A stretch of DNA of 64,000 bases. It comes from Selaginella moellendorffii (taxonomy: Eukaryota > Streptophyta > Lycopodiopsida > Selaginellales > Selaginellaceae). The position numbers and the translations under genes were made by a program. Below are positions 59,581 to 64,000 of this stretch, piece after piece (positions within the stretch are counted from its first letter, which is position 1; every line of letters starts with the position of its first letter). The stretch is from positions 620,001-684,000 of the forward strand of contig NW_003314330.1 of NCBI RefSeq assembly GCF_000143415.4, in the 5' to 3' direction. The notes under the pieces were generated by a model, which ran no database searches, had not been told where the DNA came from, and saw nothing but the letters and a program-made list of their open reading frames with translations.

Positions 59581-60498
59581 CCTTTATGAATCCATCTATA
59601 GCAAGACGTAACTCACTTCATAACAAGCACAAGAAAAATCATCAATGATTAATATATTCCAGCTCAAATCCAATAAGGATTCAAACATTCAAATATCAAT
59701 CACTAACTCTTCCACTTGTAGAGTTAGCATAGTCCATGACTAAACCACTTTTCAAGGAAAAGCTCAAAGCTCAACCCCTACTAAATAATCTCGTTTAGAA
59801 CACAACTAACTCAAACTTGCCACTTAGTTCATTTGAATGTCAATACAGTTGCTAACTAGCAAATGCACGAATGCTAATAACACAAAGCTATAGCCAAATC
59901 ATCAACACTATCTTTATCAAAACTAATGAAACTCGACATCAATCTTGCGGAGAGACATCTCATTTCACTAAAATCTCAACATCAACAATGTCAACGATAA
60001 GGCATCACTTCAATGCCATCAACACTAGAACAAAGCTAGAAAAAAAAAACACGAGTGAATCACCACTCAAAGCTCTCCAACAACTAAGCTAACCAAAGTC
60101 GAAGATACTTTAGTTAGTATCCGAGACCAATCCTCCAACAATACTCAGTTACAGATAACACTTCCTCAAGGAGTGAAACACCACATCCAAGATTCCATGA
60201 AATCCAACACTATGAACTAAACGCAACCAAATGATATCAACAGAGGTAGAGTCGACATGCCAACATGGAAAACCCTGTAAGTTTAATGACACAATCCTCC
60301 GCAACACCATCCGGTAAAGCAAGCCCATCACTGTTAAATCATCATCGAGCGAAGCAAGTATCAGAGGTCCTCGACGAAGTCTATAAGCAACCATTAGTCG
60401 CAAGGCAACCAATAATCACTCTTCAATTTGCCTTCACAAGACTCAAACACTAACTCTTGTCATCAAGTCATATACTTATTCAACATGAACGTAATACC
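59581..60498 (-). other. Probable further B internal sequence, no gene
   Basis: Continues the composition of the left arm but has no partner in the window. The longest minus frame (60412-60149, 87 codons) shows no known motif and I do not call it a gene. Confidence 0.4.
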
Positions 60499-61095
60499 TG
60501 TCGCGAATGTGACTTCGGGTATCGAAAGTTACCTGTCGGCTAGTCCTTACGGACACTCTTACCTTACTGCCACGATGGTAGGAGGTCGGTATTGCTGGGC
60601 CCGTTATCAGTCTCCGCCTAAGCTAGTTGAGAAACTAGTCTTCGCGTGTGCACTTGACCAGATGAGCATAAGGAAGGAATTCCTAAGTGTCTATTTAGTC
60701 AAGCATACTTGACCTGGTTAGAGAAACTCATTCGTTAACTTGCACTTGCTAGTGTTGGGAACCCCCGTGATATTGAGCTTGGTCCCTCAATATTGCAAGA
60801 TGATAGCTTACCGTGTCTGCCAAACACCCTCGCTATCATGCCCTTTGTGTTGGTCTCATTTCGGTCCCAAATGCTATTTATGGAAAGTGTCCAGATTTGC
60901 TCATTTGGCATATCTACGGAATGTAGAGATCGTTCTAAACACAATGGTGTTCGTCCCGTGTCCAAATTCACAATCTAGGGACATTCCATATTTAGTAAGT
61001 TTCGAGCTTGTTCCAGAGACTAACTCCTGATACTAAGGGAGGCTTGGGGTGAAAGCCCAAAGTGTGTGTTCCTCAAGGGGGGGGGGGGGGGGGGG
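60499..61095 (+). mobile_element. Truncated B LTR (B2)
   Basis: Matches the first half of the B LTR from TGTCGCGAATG up to the G-run (61077-61095, G19), then jumps into B internal sequence. About 560 bp of LTR and the PBS are missing. The break falls exactly at the G-run, so a clone or assembly join there is as likely as a real deletion. Confidence 0.7.
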
Positions 61096-62742
61096 CCTAA
61101 CTTTGGGGATCACTTGTTGAGTAAAGCTTCCTTATGCTTAGCTTTTGGATTGAGGCAAACATGCCCTTCATTAGCTTTGGCATTATGAAGTTTAGCTTAG
61201 GGATGTGTTGAGGAAAAAATTGGGGGTTGGACCATGATTTCTTCTTTCCCATTGAAGTTAGTTCATGCGAAACTTGGGATCCTTGTTAAGCAAGACTTAG
61301 CTTTAGACTTCTTCGAGCTTTTGGTTCTTTGAGTTTTATGCCCATTATTCCATTTGTTAAAAGTTGTTGGGGAAAACATTTTGGCTTGTTAGCTTCGATA
61401 TTGATGTTAGTATTTGCGTCTAGCAATCATTGGCGATGATTGACTATCATCTAAGATAGTTGATTATCCTTGTCAAGGGTTTTGCTTGATTATTGTTGGT
61501 ATAGAATGATTTACTGTTCTTCGGGATGGTAGATTCTTTCTTCAATGATGATTATGCATTTCTTTATTGATAGGATGATTAATGATCTTTTATGATAGTT
61601 AGTTGTTCTCTTTGATGGCTTTTGGCTTTTCGCAATACCACATGTTCTTTGTGGTTTGCTCTGGATTGGTTTCTTGGGTTTGAGACATCAGTAGGATGTT
61701 GCTGACACTTGCTTAGGCAACTTGAGTTCCTTGGTATTGTTGGTTGGGATCTATTCAGATTGGCTTTTGTGATAGTTAGCAGGAATGAGTGTTTGTTGGT
61801 CTTACCACATTCATTCTCTTCTGTTGATTGTTGCTCGAGTTAGTTTTGATAGATTTGGATGTTATTTCCTTTGGGTGATACATTCGCGAGCATTTTGCTT
61901 GTCAGTCAATGATACTTTGTGTTCTTTGAGTTTTCTTTGGTAAGTTGTTTGGCTTACTGTCTGCTATCTTCAGTAGTTAAGTTTTATCATTGAGTTTACT
62001 TGATGATATCCTTGCTATTGAATTTTGTTTGATGGTGAATCCTATGTTTACCAATTATGATGATCTTGGTGGTTCCTATACTGTTATACTGGTTTATCGG
62101 ATGATAAATTACTTAGAATACTATTGTGTTCTAATCTAAACTTTAATTATTGGTACTTAAGTCTCTAAGATATCATTGTTTATGACTTTGATATTGTCCA
62201 TCTATTGATCTTTGAGTTTGGGCCAGTAAAGGCAGACTGGCTTCGGCACTTCGTGTGCATGTTGAAATCTCTAGTCATGGGGTAGCTACTGTCGACTGGT
62301 CACATAACCCGCCTCTTTGTCGATGTTCCTTATTCCGTTAAAAGGGCGTGACCGTGTAAACAACTCTAACTGCCTGTTTACAGTAGTCTATCTAAACCTT
62401 ACCGACGGGTTTGGTTTCTTTGCTTAGGAGGGTTGGGGCCTCTGGCTTCTCTCTCTATGTTCCTGCGGGCAGGGGCATATCACACTTTTGTAAGCTGGGT
62501 GACTCCCAGAGCAGTAAGGGTGGCTGACTCCGTTGGTCATTTCCTTGTCGGCGACGGCCGGAAGGTGTCTGAGCTAGTAGCGCATCTGCGTTAGACAAAG
62601 AGGTTACCCCTAACTCATTTAAGTTGGTGCATTTCTCACATAGTGTGAATACCGTGAACTTTTTCTGGAGTTGTTTCCTTGGCAGTATTCTAGACTCGAG
62701 TATGCATCGACAAGGACGTCGATCTTCTCTAGGGGGGGAGAG
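61096..62742 (+). mobile_element. B internal 3' region (right arm plus tail)
   Basis: 61096-62105 is the right arm of the inverted repeat; 62105-62742 matches 27642-28274. It ends in the purine tract CTAGGGGGGGAGAG before the LTR. No coding sequence recognised over 1.6 kb, so this end of B is non-coding. Confidence 0.72.
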
Positions 62743-63885
62743 TGTCGCGAATGTGACTTCGGGTATCGAAAGTTACCTGTCGGCTAGTCCTTACGGACAC
62801 TCTTACCTTACTGCCACGATGGTAGGAGGTCGGTATTGCTGGGCCTGTTATCAGTCTCCGCCTAAGTTAGTTGAGAAACTGGTCTTCGCGTGTGCACTTG
62901 ACCAGATGAGCATAAGGAAGGAATTCCTAAGTGTCTATTTAGTCAAGCATACTTGACCTGGTTAGAGAAACTCATTCGTTGACTTGCACTTGCTAGTGTT
63001 GGGAACCCCCGTGATATTGAGCTTGGTCCCTCAATATCGCAAGATGATAGCTTACCGTGTCTGCCAAATACCCTCGCTATCATGCCCTTTGTGTTGGTCT
63101 CATTTCGGTCCCAAATGCTATTTATGGAAAGTGTCCAGATTTGCTCATTTGGCATATCTACGGAATGTAGAGATCGTTCTGAACACAATGGTGTTCGTCC
63201 CGTGTCCAAATTCACAATCTAGGGACATTCCATATTTAGTAAGTTTCGAGCTTGTTCCAGAGACTAACTCCTGATACTAAGGGAGGCTTGGGGTGAAAGC
63301 CCAAAGCGTGTGTTCCTCAAGGGGGGGGCTGTGGGGGGTTCCAAATGTATAGTAGGGATAGTGGGTAGGTCGGGCATGGCCGACCAACCTGAGGCATAGT
63401 TTAGCTCCCGCTTGCGTGCCTGTCCTTGTTCTGCGTCCGGCTTGGGTCTAAGCCCAAGCTCCATTCCATGCTAGTTGGTGGAGTACCCATATCCTCACAT
63501 TAGGCCACCGGTATGCCGAAATAGCGCCAGACTCCGTTTGGCTCCGTTTTGCGTGCTGGTCCTGGCATTGGGATGCTGGTTGCTCCAGGACTGTTCCAAG
63601 TCGCTCCGGGCTCCTGTACCTTCACTCCTTGGGCTTTATGCTTGGGAGTTGCTCCGTGGTCCGGTTCCGTCACTCCTTGGCTCCACGCTTGGGAGTTTGG
63701 CACCGTTCCTTCGTTCAGTGGCCCAAGGCCCTGAACCTCAAGTTCCTATGAACACGTGGCATGGACACGTGGCATGTGACATGTGGCATCTGTCACGTGG
63801 CACAAAGAGGGTTTAGGTTCCGCTTCGTGGTGTTATCCTATGGTAAATTACCATAGGATAAAGGGTCAAAACCACGTGCGCTACA
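62743..63885 (+). repeat. Complete B LTR (B3)
   Basis: 1143 bp, TGTCGCGAATG...GTGCGCTACA. Preceded by a polypurine tract and followed by a PBS, so one LTR serves two internal regions. Includes the shared module (63291-63310), a G8 run, GTTCCAAATGTATAGTAGGG, G-boxes at 63753, 63766, 63794 and 63873, and the hairpin at 63833-63861. Confidence 0.85.
63833..63861 (+). other. Perfect 14-bp hairpin in the B LTR
   Basis: TTATCCTATGGTAA, one A, TTACCATAGGATAA. It lies about 25 bp before the LTR end and is shared with B1. Confidence 0.85.
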
Positions 63886-64000
63886 TTTGGTATCAGAGGA
63901 TGAGTCTCAGCGAGTATTATTCAATGAGATTGGGCAACTAGTCTTGTTGCATACGCAGAGATAAAAACGATGATCCGAGTGGGTACACGTTTTGGTGCAA
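63886..64000 (+). mobile_element. B internal 5' end with primer-binding site
   Basis: TTTGGTATCAGAGG follows the LTR; TGGTATCAGAG matches the 3' end complement of plant initiator Met tRNA. The coding part of this element, if any, lies beyond the window. Confidence 0.8.

Noticed and set aside
60149-60412. 87-codon minus-strand ORF
   Set aside because: Lies in non-coding B-type internal sequence and shows no motif; not supported as a gene.
1-64000. CRISPR array, phage, bacterial operon or defence island
   Set aside because: No regularly spaced direct repeats with unique spacers and no prokaryotic gene organisation; everything fits plant nuclear DNA.

Overview
The window reads as nuclear DNA of a land plant. 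Genes have short GT-AG introns (about 50-70 nt), there are A-type plant cytochrome P450s, a plant EDR2_C-domain protein, an EXO5 nuclease and a plant subtilase fragment, and more than half of the sequence is nested Ty3/gypsy LTR retrotransposons. My best guess is a lycophyte close to Selaginella moellendorffii; this is inference from gene style, not a database result.

Genes. The left end (1-8.9 kb) is a compact plus-strand block: the last two exons of an EDR2_C (DUF1336) protein, a complete eight-exon EXO5, a small secreted Cys-rich protein, and an intact two-exon P450 (P450-1). The same block occurs inverted and rearranged at about 30.0-45.7 kb: P450-3 (43986-45558, intact), then decayed copies of EDR2_C and EXO5 with the secreted-protein gene deleted, then P450-2 (33762-35311), a clear pseudogene. 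P450-2 has a retrotransposon at its presumed transcription start, a CGA-to-TGA stop, loss of the ExxR arginine and a 23-bp deletion that removes the heme cysteine. The 3' flank of P450-1 (5.7-8.9 kb) is mirrored at 30.0-33.8 kb.

Mobile DNA. I use letters for families. Family A is a Ty3/gypsy element with short LTRs (about 165-180 bp) and 4-bp target duplications: A1 8937-22175 (minus), A2 35404-41077 (minus), A3 47029-50747 plus 58345-58588 (plus), and fragments A4, A5 and A6. Family C is a chromovirus (50748-58339) with PBS, gag, pol, chromodomain and two LTRs of about 1.2 kb, inserted into A3; a C solo LTR lies at 12796-14187. Family D is related to C and present as a solo LTR (9773-11337) and an internally deleted copy (14528-16525). 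Family B has LTRs of about 1.15 kb carrying a G-box array (27642-29436; 60499 to the window end). A 674-bp TRIM-like element sits inside A2, and a 1057-bp TIR element with a 3-bp target duplication lies at 30961-32017. Target-site duplications were read directly for A1, A2, C, the C solo LTR, both D copies, the TRIM and the TIR element, so the nesting order is well supported.

I found no defence island, CRISPR array or other self-contained novel system. The most interesting signals are an LTR module plus G-run shared by three LTR families, a 12-bp satellite at the same place in C and D LTRs, G-box arrays in B LTRs, an intron-like insert in the chromovirus pol, a small segment flipped between duplicated loci, and the stepwise death of P450-2.
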